Positions 47,877 through 57,880 of a stretch of DNA of 64,000 bases are shown one piece after another. The first letter of the stretch is position 1. Each line of letters begins with the position of its first letter. Origin of the DNA: Arsenophonus sp052174455 (GTDB lineage Bacteria > Pseudomonadota > Gammaproteobacteria > Enterobacterales > Enterobacteriaceae); NCBI GenBank assembly GCA_052174455.1, contig JBQMRP010000071.1, forward strand, positions 1-64,000. Direction: 5' to 3'. A program made the position numbers and the translations under genes. The notes below the pieces were generated by a model. It ran no database searches. It was not told where the DNA came from and saw nothing but the letters and a program-made list of their open reading frames with translations.

Positions 47877-48848
47877 ATGAATTTAGAATCAATTATCAAC
47901 CTAACTGCAAAAGACATGGAAGCGGTTAATAAAGTAATCTTGAATCAATTAAATTCAGATGTTTACCTCATTAACCAACTAGGCCACTATATTATTAGTG
48001 GTGGCGGAAAAAAAATTCGTCCCATTATTGCTATCCTGACCGGAAGAGCTTTAGGATATCAAAGAGAAAGGCACATTAATATAGCGGCATTGGTTGAATT
48101 TATTCATACTGCATCACTACTACATGATGATGTAGTAGATGAATCCTCCCTGCGACGTGGTAAAAAAACAGCTAATGTTGTTTTTGGTAATGCAGCCAGC
48201 GTATTAGTAGGAGACTTCATTTATACCCGATCATTTCAAATGATGATCGAGCTTAATTCTATGCCTGTTTTAAAGCTGATGTCTGATGCAACAAATATTA
48301 TTGCAGAAGGTGAAGTTTCACAATTAATCAATTGTAATAATGCAGACATCACCGAAAGTACTTATATGCAAATAATATATAGTAAAACTGCACGCCTATT
48401 TGAAGCAGCGACACATGCATCAGCAATCGTATCAGATGCCAATGAGATTCAACAGCAAGCCTTAAAAGATTATGGTCGTTATCTTGGTACTGCCTTTCAA
48501 CTGATTGATGATCTTCTTGATTATGATACAAATATTACCACTTTTGGCAAAAATATTGGTGATGATTTAGATGAAGGAAAATTAACACTACCTCTACTTC
48601 ATGCAATGAAAAAAGGCACCGCAGAAGAATCTGCGCTTATTCGTAAATCAATAGAAAAAGGTAATGGGCGCCATTTACTCAGCATTATACTAATTATCAT
48701 GAAACGCTGTAGTTCTCTTAAATATACTCGAAACCGAGCTAGAGAGGAAGCTAATAAAGCAATTAAAGCTGTCGGTATCTTACCTGATACCCCTTATAAG
48801 GAGGCCCTAATAAGCTTAGCTCGCCTTTCCGTTCAACGCCACTCGTAA
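47877..48848 (+). CDS. ispB: Octaprenyl diphosphate synthase IspB
   Basis: IspB extends farnesyl diphosphate to the C40 side chain of ubiquinone and menaquinone. It has 323 residues, as in E. coli, starting MNLESIINLTAKDMEAVNK. The first aspartate-rich motif is LLHDDVVDES (Asp84, Asp85, Asp88) and the second is QLIDDLLDYD near residue 210; SGGGKKIRPI binds isopentenyl diphosphate. With mdh it suggests that a respiratory chain is still in use. It is a lone plus-strand gene divergent from rplU. Confidence 0.97.
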   Translation: MNLESIINLTAKDMEAVNKVILNQLNSDVYLINQLGHYIISGGGKKIRPIIAILTGRALGYQRERHINIAALVEFIHTASLLHDDVVDESSLRRGKKTANVVFGNAASVLVGDFIYTRSFQMMIELNSMPVLKLMSDATNIIAEGEVSQLINCNNADITESTYMQIIYSKTARLFEAATHASAIVSDANEIQQQALKDYGRYLGTAFQLIDDLLDYDTNITTFGKNIGDDLDEGKLTLPLLHAMKKGTAEESALIRKSIEKGNGRHLLSIILIIMKRCSSLKYTRNRAREEANKAIKAVGILPDTPYKEALISLARLSVQRHS

Positions 48849-49534
48849 TAAAAACTTATCTGAAAGAGCTCATCCAGTTTTAGAACTATCTGTTTTCAGG
48901 AATATTATTTCACAACAAGTTATATAACTTAATTAAATTTTTTAATTCTTCCTATAAGATAAATTTAATAATCTTTTCACGCTCTTTTTATTAATTTCTT
49001 ATAAATTTAAACTAAAATAAAAAAAGTATTTTGTCACTCCTACTTTTTTTTTGATAATCAATCAATTTATCATTTAACGATAAGATATTAAATACATCTT
49101 CAGGTATATTACTAATATAGTATTCAATAGCTTTACCTTAAAGCTCACGTTTTTGACGTTATTCTTATTCTCTCTACAATCCATCAAGATTGATGTCTTG
49201 TAATAATGAAAGAACATAAATCAACCCAGCGAGTTATTTCGTAATATACTATTTTATAATTTCTTGCATCATTTTTAGTATTAATTCAGAATCTAATTCT
49301 GAAAATTTAATTTTTAAAAACAGTGTGATATTATCTATATTTTTTCGTTTAAAACGCTCATAAGCTCCTAAACATAAAATTTTTGAATAAAGTCGTATGA
49401 ATATTTCTTTTTTTATTTTTAATATCAAATGATATTGAATAAATACAACTAGAATTATTTGTATTTCTAATAAATTAGAGAGAACTTCACTTTTTTTTAA
49501 AATAGAGTTATTAATAAACTGCATGTATTTCAGT
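48849..49534. other. Gene-free AT-rich gap with an unassigned minus-strand ORF
   Basis: No RNA gene or known coding block is seen. An open minus-strand frame at 49249-49524 (91 codons; Ile/Leu/Lys-rich; ends LILKMMQEIIK) matches nothing I recognise. Its composition is that expected of chance in AT-rich DNA, but it could be a fragment of a decayed gene. In E. coli sfsB and murA follow ispB; I see no trace of either. Confidence 0.35.
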
Positions 49535-50905
49535 CAGACTAGATTCCACTTTAATGCTTCATAAATCTGTTCTTCATCTTTAGATTGAACGTTACTTACC
49601 ACTAGTAGTATCAAGCAGATCAAAATCCACTGAGCTGTTTCCAGGTTTCTGAAGAGATACGAGAACAGCTTTAATACCATTGAAATTATTGCTTTCTTCG
49701 AACTACAGTGCCTCTCGCATTGACATAATAGTCTCACACTGTTACAAAAGTCGATTCAATTAGATTTGTTGTTCTTATGGGGACCACTGCCATCATGGGA
49801 AGGTAAGAATACCAGCCGTTCTTCTCGTTTTTTTCTCCAGCTTCTTAATCCCTTCAAGATACGCTAAAAATCTTGTCAATAAAATATCAAGAGATTTATG
49901 AGCAAGTATCGCGGGTCTCTTGTTAATCAAAGCTCAGGCAGCTTCATCCTTAACTTTTGATTGGATGCCTATTAGGAGTAAAACTAGTATATTAGCTATT
50001 TATGTACCTAACAATATTGATATTCAATGAGTTTAGGAATATCTTTGCCATTGCATTCTAAAAACAAATGACATTCAGTTTACTTCTGTAGCAAGGACAG
50101 AGATGCGGTTAAATCCTATGCTAGCTGGTATTCCATAATGTTCAAACCCAGTTACGCTTCTGGTCTTGATAAGCATCTTCTATCGTAACTTAGCTCCTTA
50201 CGTCCACGCGAAGTCCCCGTAGATAATGAGAAGCAGGCACAAAAGCGATCAGCTTGCTTAACAGGAAGGCATATGCTTTCAGAACAGAAATAAACATAGC
50301 GATATTGCTTAAATCACCCAGCTACTATTACCTGTTACTTTTCAAGCCATTGCTATTCAATATGCTGATAGGGGGTAAAAACCTATCAGAGAGAGATCAT
50401 GTAGTTTTTATTTAGAAAGAGTATCATGGCTTCGTGAAAATCATCGGTGGAGATGCTTCATAGGTACACAACCATGTGTAGCAACTTTTCGCCTTTTTTT
50501 ACACTCCTTAGATAAGGCAGCAACGAGCTCTTGAAAGATATTCTGTTTCTGCTGTGATTTTTAACTTTAGGTACTTTAATTTCAACATCGTTAATATCTG
50601 TCTCCATAGTTTGCTGTGGCAAGTAACCATTATGGTCGACTGGTTCTGATAATCAATAAGCGGCGTTGAGGATATTACTGCAATTGTGGCTTCGAGTTGA
50701 GTTAAACCGTTAACAACGGCCTATAAACTTCTGCAATCATTACGAATTTGTTCATATAATGGATCAGGGTAATATCTAATTTGCAAATATATCTAGGGTA
50801 TACTTTTTAATGGCATGTTATCAATATTTTATTGAAATCATTTAAAAAATTAATAATGTCAAGATACCACCACTATCTTCGAAAACTCTATACATGAGAA
50901 ATCAG
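49535..50905 (-). mobile_element. IS256 relic, full length, minus strand
   Basis: It is collinear with the 42690-44090 copy. A surviving minus-strand frame (49534-49737) includes MRLLCQCERHCSSKKAIISM, a shifted version of the C-terminal MREAL...EE region. Near 50170-50280 lies the equivalent of the ELxxIEDSYR segment. About 1.37 kb long with many stops, it ends about 105 bp downstream of the mdh stop. Confidence 0.7.
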
Positions 50906-51010
50906 GATAACTCAAAATTATTAGAATAATATATTTATCGGCCTACTAAAAATGATGAATAAATTACAAATAAACTGTAAAAGCATATCTGCGTTTATTA
51001 TTTAATGAAG

Positions 51011-51958
51011 TTAAAAATATTTTTTTTTAATAAAATCTTCGCCTAATTTAATATCTTTATTGAGTATCTCTAACATACTTCTTAATTTATTTTTTTCAAA
51101 TTTATTAATGATATTAATAGGTAATCTTTCTTCAATTCCGCATTTACTTAAACGTATTGGCTGAGAAAAAAAAGGAGCATATTCACCATCACTTTCCACA
51201 TATGCACACTCGATTATATTTTTTTTACCATTTAGAGCACTAATTAATGATAAACCAAATCGTGTAGCGGCTTGGGCAACAGAAAGTGTCGCCGACCCGC
51301 CAGAAGCTTTTTCTTCAAGAACTTCAGTGCCAGCATTTTGAATACGCTTAGTTAATTTATCGGCTTCCGTCTCGGTAAAGTTAACATTTGGAATTTGAAA
51401 AAGTAACGGTAGGATTGTTATGCTAGAATGACCCCCAATAACCATTACTTCAATTTCTTGAGGTTTTTTACCTTTTAATTCAGCAACAAAAGTATTTGAG
51501 CGAATGATATCTAAAGTTGTTATCCCAAATAGTCGATTTCTATCATACACTCCAGCCTTTTTTAATACTTCTGCTGCTATCGGAACGATGCTATTAATCG
51601 GATTAGTTATAATACCAATTAACGCTTTAGGACAGGTCTGAGCAACTTTTTCAATCAGATTACAAACGATACCGGCGTTGACATTAAACAAATCTGAGCG
51701 ATCCATACCCAGTTTTCTGGCAACACCTGCCGAAATTAATACTACATCAGCACCGTCAAGTGCAGGTGTTGGATTTTTACCAGTAAAACCAATTACTTTT
51801 ACATCCGTTGGAATATGACTTAAATCTTTAGCAACACCAGGGGTCACAGGAGCAATATCGTAAAGAGAAAGGTCTGAGCCTGATGGAAGTTGGTTTTTAA
51901 GAAGGAGTGCAAGTGCTTGTCCAATACCACCTGCTGCCCCGAGAATAACTAATTTCAT
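51011..51958 (-). CDS. mdh: Malate dehydrogenase
   Basis: Mdh oxidises malate to oxaloacetate with NAD in the TCA cycle. It has 315 residues (E. coli 312). The NAD-binding motif GAAGGIGQ is at residues 7-14, the mobile-loop arginine lies in AGVARKLGMDRSDLF, the catalytic Asp/His pair in TTLDIIRSNTF and GGHSSITILP, and GGGSATLS-like GGSATLSVAQAATRF follows. AAGGAG precedes the ATG. Both flanks are transposase debris. The divergent neighbour argR of E. coli is not recognisable. Confidence 0.96.
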   Translation of the reverse strand: MKLVILGAAGGIGQALALLLKNQLPSGSDLSLYDIAPVTPGVAKDLSHIPTDVKVIGFTGKNPTPALDGADVVLISAGVARKLGMDRSDLFNVNAGIVCNLIEKVAQTCPKALIGIITNPINSIVPIAAEVLKKAGVYDRNRLFGITTLDIIRSNTFVAELKGKKPQEIEVMVIGGHSSITILPLLFQIPNVNFTETEADKLTKRIQNAGTEVLEEKASGGSATLSVAQAATRFGLSLISALNGKKNIIECAYVESDGEYAPFFSQPIRLSKCGIEERLPINIINKFEKNKLRSMLEILNKDIKLGEDFIKKKYF

Positions 51959-52109
51959 ATTAATACTCCTTTAATCTATAACACTTCGAAATACTTTAAA
52001 AACTTCTAATGTATTATTATACGTTATTCATAATACAGTTTATTAATTACGATTAATTCTTGTTAGAATTAAATTTATAAATTTTTTCTTTTATTTTAAA
52101 TAAAATTCT

Positions 52110-52420
52110 TATACTAAGGGAAAAGGGGTAGGGGTACTTTTTAATATTGATTTTAGGTATCACAATATTCCAGGGAATAGAGTGTTTTTTTAAATAATTC
52201 AGACATATTTAACTTTTAAATGAATCTTTCATAGACTAAAATGAAGTTTTACTAATCAATACTGATTGAGGTAATTTCTGATTGTGCAGCCAAACATATT
52301 GACGCAGAGTAATCTCAAGCTCTTGACTAAAATTAAAATGATTGCTTTACAATCTATCTTCCATCTGCCCATTAAAATCGCTTGATCGTATAGGATTCGT
52401 TTGAGTATCCACACATCAGT
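52110..52420 (-). mobile_element. Integrase-core transposase relic (IS481-like), C-terminal end
   Basis: A minus-strand reading gives QTNPIRSSDFNGQMEDRL, SNHFNFSQELEITLRQYVWL then HNQKLPQSVL, and SMKDSFKS followed by a K-rich end. This resembles the C-terminus of DDE integrase-core transposases (PQTNGMVERFNGRI...HFNSxxELExTLxRYVWLYNQxLPQxAL...TPIQxMKDW). The catalytic Glu region is degraded. Family assignment between IS481 and IS3 types is uncertain. 52421-52955 shows no recognisable feature. Confidence 0.5.
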
Positions 52421-52955
52421 GGATTAGTCAGTTTTTATAACAAGATTTTTAGACAAATAATCGAATTTATGTTTTCTGGAGCTGAATTTTTTTGCAGATC
52501 AAAAAGACTATTTGTAAATTTTTTGCTATTATCTGTAAAATATAATAAATGATTATGGATATGTTAGGTTAAAATTATGTAACAAAGAAGCATCGAGCAT
52601 TGGTCGCGATTTAGTTTTTTGATGATTATGAAAATGAATTATTCTTTAAGTAAAGAATAAAGAGTAGTCTTTTTTTGCTAAAAAAAGATATAATCGATCT
52701 ACTAGATTTATTTGTAAGTGAAAAATTCATTGTAGTGAATATTTTTTAAACTTAAAGTGCTAATTTTAGCGATATTAATCCTATATTTGCCTTAATAATT
52801 ATTATTTTTCTATTTTTATAAATTCTTTCTGATAACAATTCCGCTACCTTGCTATAGTAAGGTAAGCATCGATAAAAATATTCTGTCGTTATACAGAATA
52901 CATTTGTATAGAGTTGTAATTAGGAATCTTTTCATCAGAACGGCAAATCCTGGTT

Positions 52956-53535
52956 TTTCTAGTTTTTGTATGTTATTATCTACAGTTCCTTATGCACTTT
53001 CGATAATAGTGTACCTTGTTTATGATTCAACAAGAAACTATAGTAACGCTTCATCTTAAAATATCTAGCTGGAATTTGGTTGATATAGTGTTAAATCATC
53101 TCTTTCTTGCGTCAGGACCTACTACCAGTACTGCTTATAGTGCAGTGTCATAGTAATTTATGCACAACCCTTCTATTGATAATTCCGCAATCTTGATGCA
53201 GATATCATTGGGTGTTTAAGGTAAGGGTAGCTGAAATATTTCATATTATGCACGCCGCCCTTTTATATTTTTAGCAAAGTAGACTTATCCAGTAATTGTC
53301 CATACTGTAGCTTCAGGTAACGCCGTCACTATTTCCTATAGAAGATATATGCCAAAGAGCAGGAAAAAGGACACTGGCATTTATCAGATCATCCCTGTAA
53401 TGGGTCAACCGGACAACAGCGCTTCGCCAGGGGAAAAGTCTCTCTCTTCAAGCCGCGATTATTTTAAGAGCGTAGCACATAACTATGGTGGTAATCGTCG
53501 CAACAACTACGCTGCTTCGAGGATGTTCATAATCT
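52956..53535 (-). mobile_element. IS91-family transposase relic, minus strand
   Basis: Minus-strand frames give VYFAKNIKGRR (family WKVHFAKKTKG), then IEGLCINYYDTAL (GGAVVHHYYDHRT), then QERDDLTLYQPN, and MKRYYSFLLNHKQGTLLSKV then HKEL (MVRYYGFLANRKRGTLLPKVYEAL). The same transposase is represented in the other orientation at 16700-18060. Stops and frameshifts throughout. The plus-strand open frame over 53349-53537 is a shadow of this relic. Confidence 0.65.
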
Positions 53536-53559
53536 GAGTTCTGTTTTATATTCTGCATA

Positions 53560-54600
53560 TCCTAAAAATTAGGATATATTAATAAAGCTTGTTAGTAGAA
53601 ATTCATTCTACTGTAGAAAGATTTCTACTACAGCGGTTAACATGAAAAGCGAATAGTTATACAGATCAAAGAAATTTTTGCTCACTTCCCTATCAACATA
53701 AAACGGTATCTTATTTAGTTTAGTTCAGTGATAATCTATTAGATAATCTCGATTCATATATTGAAGTAACTCATTCCACTTTATCTTGGCCATATTATTA
53801 CAATGAACACATTCCCTCAATGGGGAAATTCATTAGAGTTCAGCGATATTGTTATAAAATCCCCGATTACAGGAAATATTTAATAACTTACTGGGAAGTC
53901 TTCTGGCGAAACTACATCACAAGAATAAATGGTTTAGTTATCTGCGATATATGTTGAATAGCTTGATTTTATAGTAGTCAGCGAAATAAATAGATATTGA
54001 TTTAAAGCAGTGTTTAAATTAAGTTACTGTTTTCTTATTTTAAATGGCGATAGCTAACATAAATAAACTAAGTGCTATTATTGAAATCGACGAAACATTC
54101 CCCTTGATCCTTTAAAGGAAAGTATTCTATCTTATATAGAAAATCTAGAAAATACGGTATAGGAGGAGATAAAAGAAAAAATGAATTGCGGTATTAATTG
54201 TCGCAGATTAATAAGGGGGAGTATTCATGTGATGATAAGATTCTTGAAGACTTTAATGCAGAGTGTATTAACCGTTTTCTTGAGTCGATCATCGATGAAA
54301 GTCTATCCTTTGTTTGGATAAGTGGTAATGGGATGAAATCGTTTATCAGGGATCATAAAATTAATTAGTATCGCCTAATAAGATTGCTAATCAGAGCATT
54401 ATTCGTAAAGAAATCCATATTTAAAATACAAACAATTATATCAGCTAATTAAAAGGATGGTTAAGTAGATTCCATGGTATGGGAATTGTCTTATTTACCG
54501 AATGATTTGTTCTGAAGAAGATTGTTTAAAATCGCAATAATTGAAATACAGACGTGGCTATAAATTCCTTTACGAGCAAAGCAGAAACTTTTGATAAGAT
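53560..54600 (+). mobile_element. IS1595 relic
   Basis: It contains MKSE-stop-LYRSKKFLLTSL-like sequence near 53645, LSYLRYMLNSLIL-like sequence near 53940, LSAIIEIDETFPLDPLK near 54080 (family GIVEVDETFF), the basic RKRxGxxR stretch, then the C-terminal part to 54600. It is immediately followed by an IS256 relic in the same orientation. Confidence 0.7.
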
Positions 54601-54639
54601 AACTAATAAATTTCTACTTGAGATTGATTATCGTACTAT

Positions 54640-56070
54640 AAGTTATGCTTATTTTGATGTATGGGATTTTAAAATACTGACTTGTATTCTGCTTGATTGT
54701 TTTTCTGGATGATTTTAACATCAAAGAGATAATTTGCCATTAAAAGAATATCTCTACAGAGAGGTATTCAGGAAATTAGAAGATATTACCTGATTCATTA
54801 CAGGAACTAATCCGTAATTATAAGCCAGTAAGCGATAGGCACTATTGTGGAACCGGAGCTCAAAGCCATGCCTGCAACAAGATGATGCTGAGCCCCTGTT
54901 TTACCGACAGGCGGGGCGATACCCGCTGACCATAACGGTTTTGCTATAGTAAAATTATGCACTGGGTATAGTTTGATGTTGAGATTAAAGTGACTAAGGT
55001 TAAAAGGGGATCGCAACGGCAATAGAATAATCTTCAACAGCTCATTGCTTGCTGTCTTACCTGAAGCATGAAAAAACGTGAAGAGTTCTACCATGGTTTG
55101 TACCTGCAGGAAGGAAGCATCGTTAACTGATTCTTTTCATGAAGCCTTACCTTTAGCGTTTCTTAATAAAAAACACATGATCTCTCTGAAATTCCTATCA
55201 GCAGACTGAAATAACAATGGTTTAAAGAATACAGATAATAGTAGCTGCGTTATTTAAGCGGTATGCGTTATCTTTATTTCTTTGATGAAAGCATATGCTA
55301 TCCTGTCAGGCAAGCTGACCGCTTTTGCCTACTTTGTTTATAATATAGGCACTAATCATGAATGTAAGGAACTTATTTCGATCGAAGATTCTTATCGATA
55401 GTCAGCAGCGAATGGGGTTAACTTTTAATTCCCTTTGAGTGTCGTGACTTAACAATATCTCCAAAGCTTGCTATGGGAGAAGAAGAAGGGTTTCCATTGG
55501 TTTTGGAATTGAATAGAGCATTAAAGAATTTCTTAGCGCATAGTAGCCTTCTACTAGGTAGACCTATCGCATTTAACTTTAACTTTCGGTTGGATACTTT
55601 TTGTAAGTGAATCGTCAATACATTAGCTGTTTTGTGCACTACCATAAAATGGTAGTGGTTTGTTGTGCTTAGAAATATTACTTTATTACTAATGGGTTTC
55701 AGCGAGATTCCTGTAGCGATAAAGAAGCTGCAGAAAGATCGAGAAGAATGGCTGACATCCTACGACTTTCCGTCAGTAGCACTGGAATAAATAAAAATAA
55801 CTAATCCAATTGAATTGGCTTTTGAGATAATATAGCTATGAAATTGATACGCGAAGCGCTGTTGTTCGAGAAAAACAATCTTTTTAATGGTATTTGAGCT
55901 GCTACAGTTATCTAATCAAAAAAACTGTAACTGACTAATGGGAGTTGATCTGCTACCCTTGGTGGGTAAACCAGCATCAAATTTAAGGATAAAAACAGAT
56001 TTAGGAAGCATTAGAGTGGAAGATAGCTTGATCGTTATACAGTAAGATTTACTAGTGACTCTTGTACTAT
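54640..56070 (+). mobile_element. IS256 relic, near full length, with an internally inverted segment
   Basis: The plus strand gives GTNHECKELISIEDSYR (family GATEDGRKELLAIEDGYR) near 55345 and LTISPKLAMGEEEGFPLVL (APKLAxGDGALGFWxAL) near 55450. The next expected block, CWVHKTANVLNKLPK, is found instead on the minus strand: VVHKTANVLTIHLQKVSNRK in the frame 55645-55418. The segment from about 55520 to 55645 is therefore inverted within the element. After 55660 the plus-strand order resumes to the C-terminal tail near 56060. No intact frame. Confidence 0.75.
55637..55657. repeat. 9-bp hairpin at the IS256 inversion boundary
   Basis: CACTACCAT-AAA-ATGGTAGTG lies exactly at the right edge of the inverted segment of the 54640-56070 relic. 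Such a palindrome is expected where a short inversion joins a sequence to its own reverse copy. Confidence 0.55.
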
Positions 56071-56440
56071 TCGAGTAATTTATTCATGCCACAAAAAGTA
56101 TCTTATAGATTAAATTCAAAGCATCATGTGAAGATATTCGTAGTTAAATGACTATATTATTCTAACGATAGATTATCATACAGTATTTACTGTATAATTA
56201 CTGACTGTATAAGAGATCCATGAAGATGTATTAGATGTTTTTTCTCGCTCTGATTCATGAACTTTAGGAGCAAAATTTAAGTTGATTATTAATACTGAAG
56301 TTAGTGATGAATAAACTTTATTAAGAGTATTTGTTATGTTTTTAATATGAACGTTATTTATCAAGATTCTAAGAAATACAGAGTGAATAATACCTAAAAT
56401 TACTTCATATAATTTAACTAGTTAAAAAATTTATTTTTGG
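56071..56440. other. Gap with no recognisable feature
   Basis: AT-rich sequence between the IS256 relic and the rplM leader. In E. coli zapE/yhcB and degQ-degS lie between rplM and mdh; I could not find their remains here. Only short chance frames occur. Confidence 0.4.
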
Positions 56441-56464
56441 GTCGATTTTTGACAAAAATTTCTC

Positions 56465-56649
56465 TATAATCTTTAACAACCCTACGTTAAAATAAGTTTT
56501 TTATTTCCTAAAAAATCTTGCATTAATATCAGCTTTAACTATTTGAAGGGGCAAAGATTCACTAGACATAACTTAGCGTGAATATACTGAAGTATTTTTT
56601 ATAAAATATGAGTATTCGCCAACATATAACTTATATATGGTAAGCTTTA
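56465..56649 (+). promoter_or_regulatory. rplM-rpsI promoter (-10) and long 5' leader
   Basis: A perfect TATAAT is at 56465-56470, with only a weak -35 (around TCGATT, 17 nt upstream). The resulting leader is about 170 nt and free of genes. In E. coli L13 represses rplM-rpsI through its mRNA leader; the long leader is compatible with this, but I did not verify the structure. Confidence 0.45.
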
Positions 56650-57078
56650 ATGAAAACTTTTACAGCTAAACCAGAAACCGTAAAACGCAACTGGTATGTT
56701 ATTGACGCAGATGGAAAAATTTTAGGTCGTCTTGCAACTGAAGTTGCTCATCGTTTGCGCGGAAAACATAAAGCGGAATATACTCCGCATGTCGATACTG
56801 GCGATTACATTATTATTGTTAATGCAAAAAATGTTGCTATTACTGGTAATAAGCGTGAAGATAAAATTTACTATCGGCATACTGGTTATATCGGTGGTAT
56901 CAAACAAGCAACCTTTGAAGAAATGATTGCCAGACACCCTGAACGGGTGATTGAGATTGCGGTTAAAGGTATGTTACCAAAAGGACCTCTTGGTCGTGCA
57001 ATGTACAGTAAGATGAAAGTTTATGCGGGTAGTAATCATAAGCACGCGGCACAGCAGCCGCAAGTTCTTGATATTTAA
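56650..57078 (+). CDS. rplM: 50S ribosomal protein L13
   Basis: L13 is an early-assembling 23S rRNA-binding protein. The 142 residues match E. coli, beginning MKTFTAKPETVKRNWYVIDA and containing DGKILGRLATEVAHRLRGKHK, HTGYIGGIK and GMLPKGPLGRAMYSKMKVYAG. It is cotranscribed with rpsI, 17 nt downstream. In E. coli the order is rplM-rpsI then sspA-sspB, as here. Confidence 0.97.
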   Translation: MKTFTAKPETVKRNWYVIDADGKILGRLATEVAHRLRGKHKAEYTPHVDTGDYIIIVNAKNVAITGNKREDKIYYRHTGYIGGIKQATFEEMIARHPERVIEIAVKGMLPKGPLGRAMYSKMKVYAGSNHKHAAQQPQVLDI

Positions 57079-57095
57079 TGAAGATGGATTAGACA

Positions 57096-57488
57096 ATGGC
57101 AGAAAATCAATATTACGGCACTGGTCGACGTAAAAGCTCTTCCGCACGTGTCTTCATTAAGATAGGTAGTGGTAATATTACTATCAATCAACGTAGCCTA
57201 GAGGAATATTTTGGACGAAAAACAGCGCAAATGGTTGTTCGCCAGCCATTAGAATTGGTTGATATGTTGCAGAAACTAGATTTATATATTACCGTTAAAG
57301 GTGGTGGCATTTCTGGTCAAGCAGGTGCCATTCGTCATGGTATTACACGTGCATTGATGGGATATGACGAAACACTACGTTTAGAATTACGAAAAGCTGG
57401 GTTTGTTACTCGCGATGCGCGTTCTGTTGAGCGTAAAAAAGTGGGATTACGTAAAGCGCGTCGCCGTCCACAATACTCTAAACGTTAA
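57096..57488 (+). CDS. rpsI: 30S ribosomal protein S9
   Basis: S9 contacts the P-site tRNA with its C-terminal tail. The 130 residues match E. coli, with GTGRRKSSSARVFIKIGSG, VKGGGISGQAGAIRHGITRAL and the basic end KVGLRKARRRPQYSKR intact. Confidence 0.97.
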   Translation: MAENQYYGTGRRKSSSARVFIKIGSGNITINQRSLEEYFGRKTAQMVVRQPLELVDMLQKLDLYITVKGGGISGQAGAIRHGITRALMGYDETLRLELRKAGFVTRDARSVERKKVGLRKARRRPQYSKR

Positions 57489-57514
57489 TTTTTTGGTTTT
57501 TCAATAAATTATTA

Positions 57515-57546
57515 ACATAAAGTCCGCCTTTAGGCGGACTTTATGT
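57515..57546 (+). terminator. Terminator after rpsI
   Basis: A perfect 14-bp stem (ACATAAAGTCCGCC and complement) with TTTA loop lies 26 nt after the S9 stop, with a GC-rich core. The T-tract is weak (TTTATGTATG). Confidence 0.85.
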
Positions 57547-57824
57547 ATGTTAGAAACTTATATTTTCTTGTGATTAATAATTTAATTTTTTATTATTAAT
57601 TTTTTCAATAAAAAACGCTGTAATTTTACATTTTAATCATAAAATCATATCAAACTTCCCCCACCATATTGAGCAAAATTTGATAGACTAATAGATCCTT
57701 AATTTCTTATTTGTTCTTAACAGATTTGATGGAAATAATATGTATTAATTGTAGTCCAATGAATAAATATCAAATGTCTAATAATATATTTGATTAGTTT
57801 ACTAGTGTTTTAAACAATGAGAAT

Positions 57825-57846
57825 AGCCTGATTGATTATCAGGGCT
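57825..57846 (+). terminator. Possible attenuator/terminator upstream of sspA
   Basis: AGCCTGAT-TGATT-ATCA(G)GGGCT forms an 8-bp stem with one bulged G, followed by GTTTATTATTTTTT, 34 nt before the sspA ATG. It looks like an intrinsic terminator; whether it attenuates sspAB or is residual is unclear. The rest of 57547-57880 shows nothing else. Confidence 0.45.
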
Positions 57847-57880
57847 GTTTATTATTTTTTAATAAAACTTGGAGGTTTTC

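Noticed and set aside
52000..52960. argR relic divergent from mdh as in E. coli
   Set aside because: I looked for ArgR blocks on the plus strand and found none I could defend; transposase remains occupy part of the stretch.
53349..53537. Plus-strand 62-codon frame as a small gene
   Set aside because: The minus strand over this stretch carries IS91 transposase blocks in order, so the plus frame is a shadow of a relic.
55418..55645. Minus-strand gene beginning VHKTANVL
   Set aside because: It is an inverted transposase fragment within an IS256 relic, not a gene.
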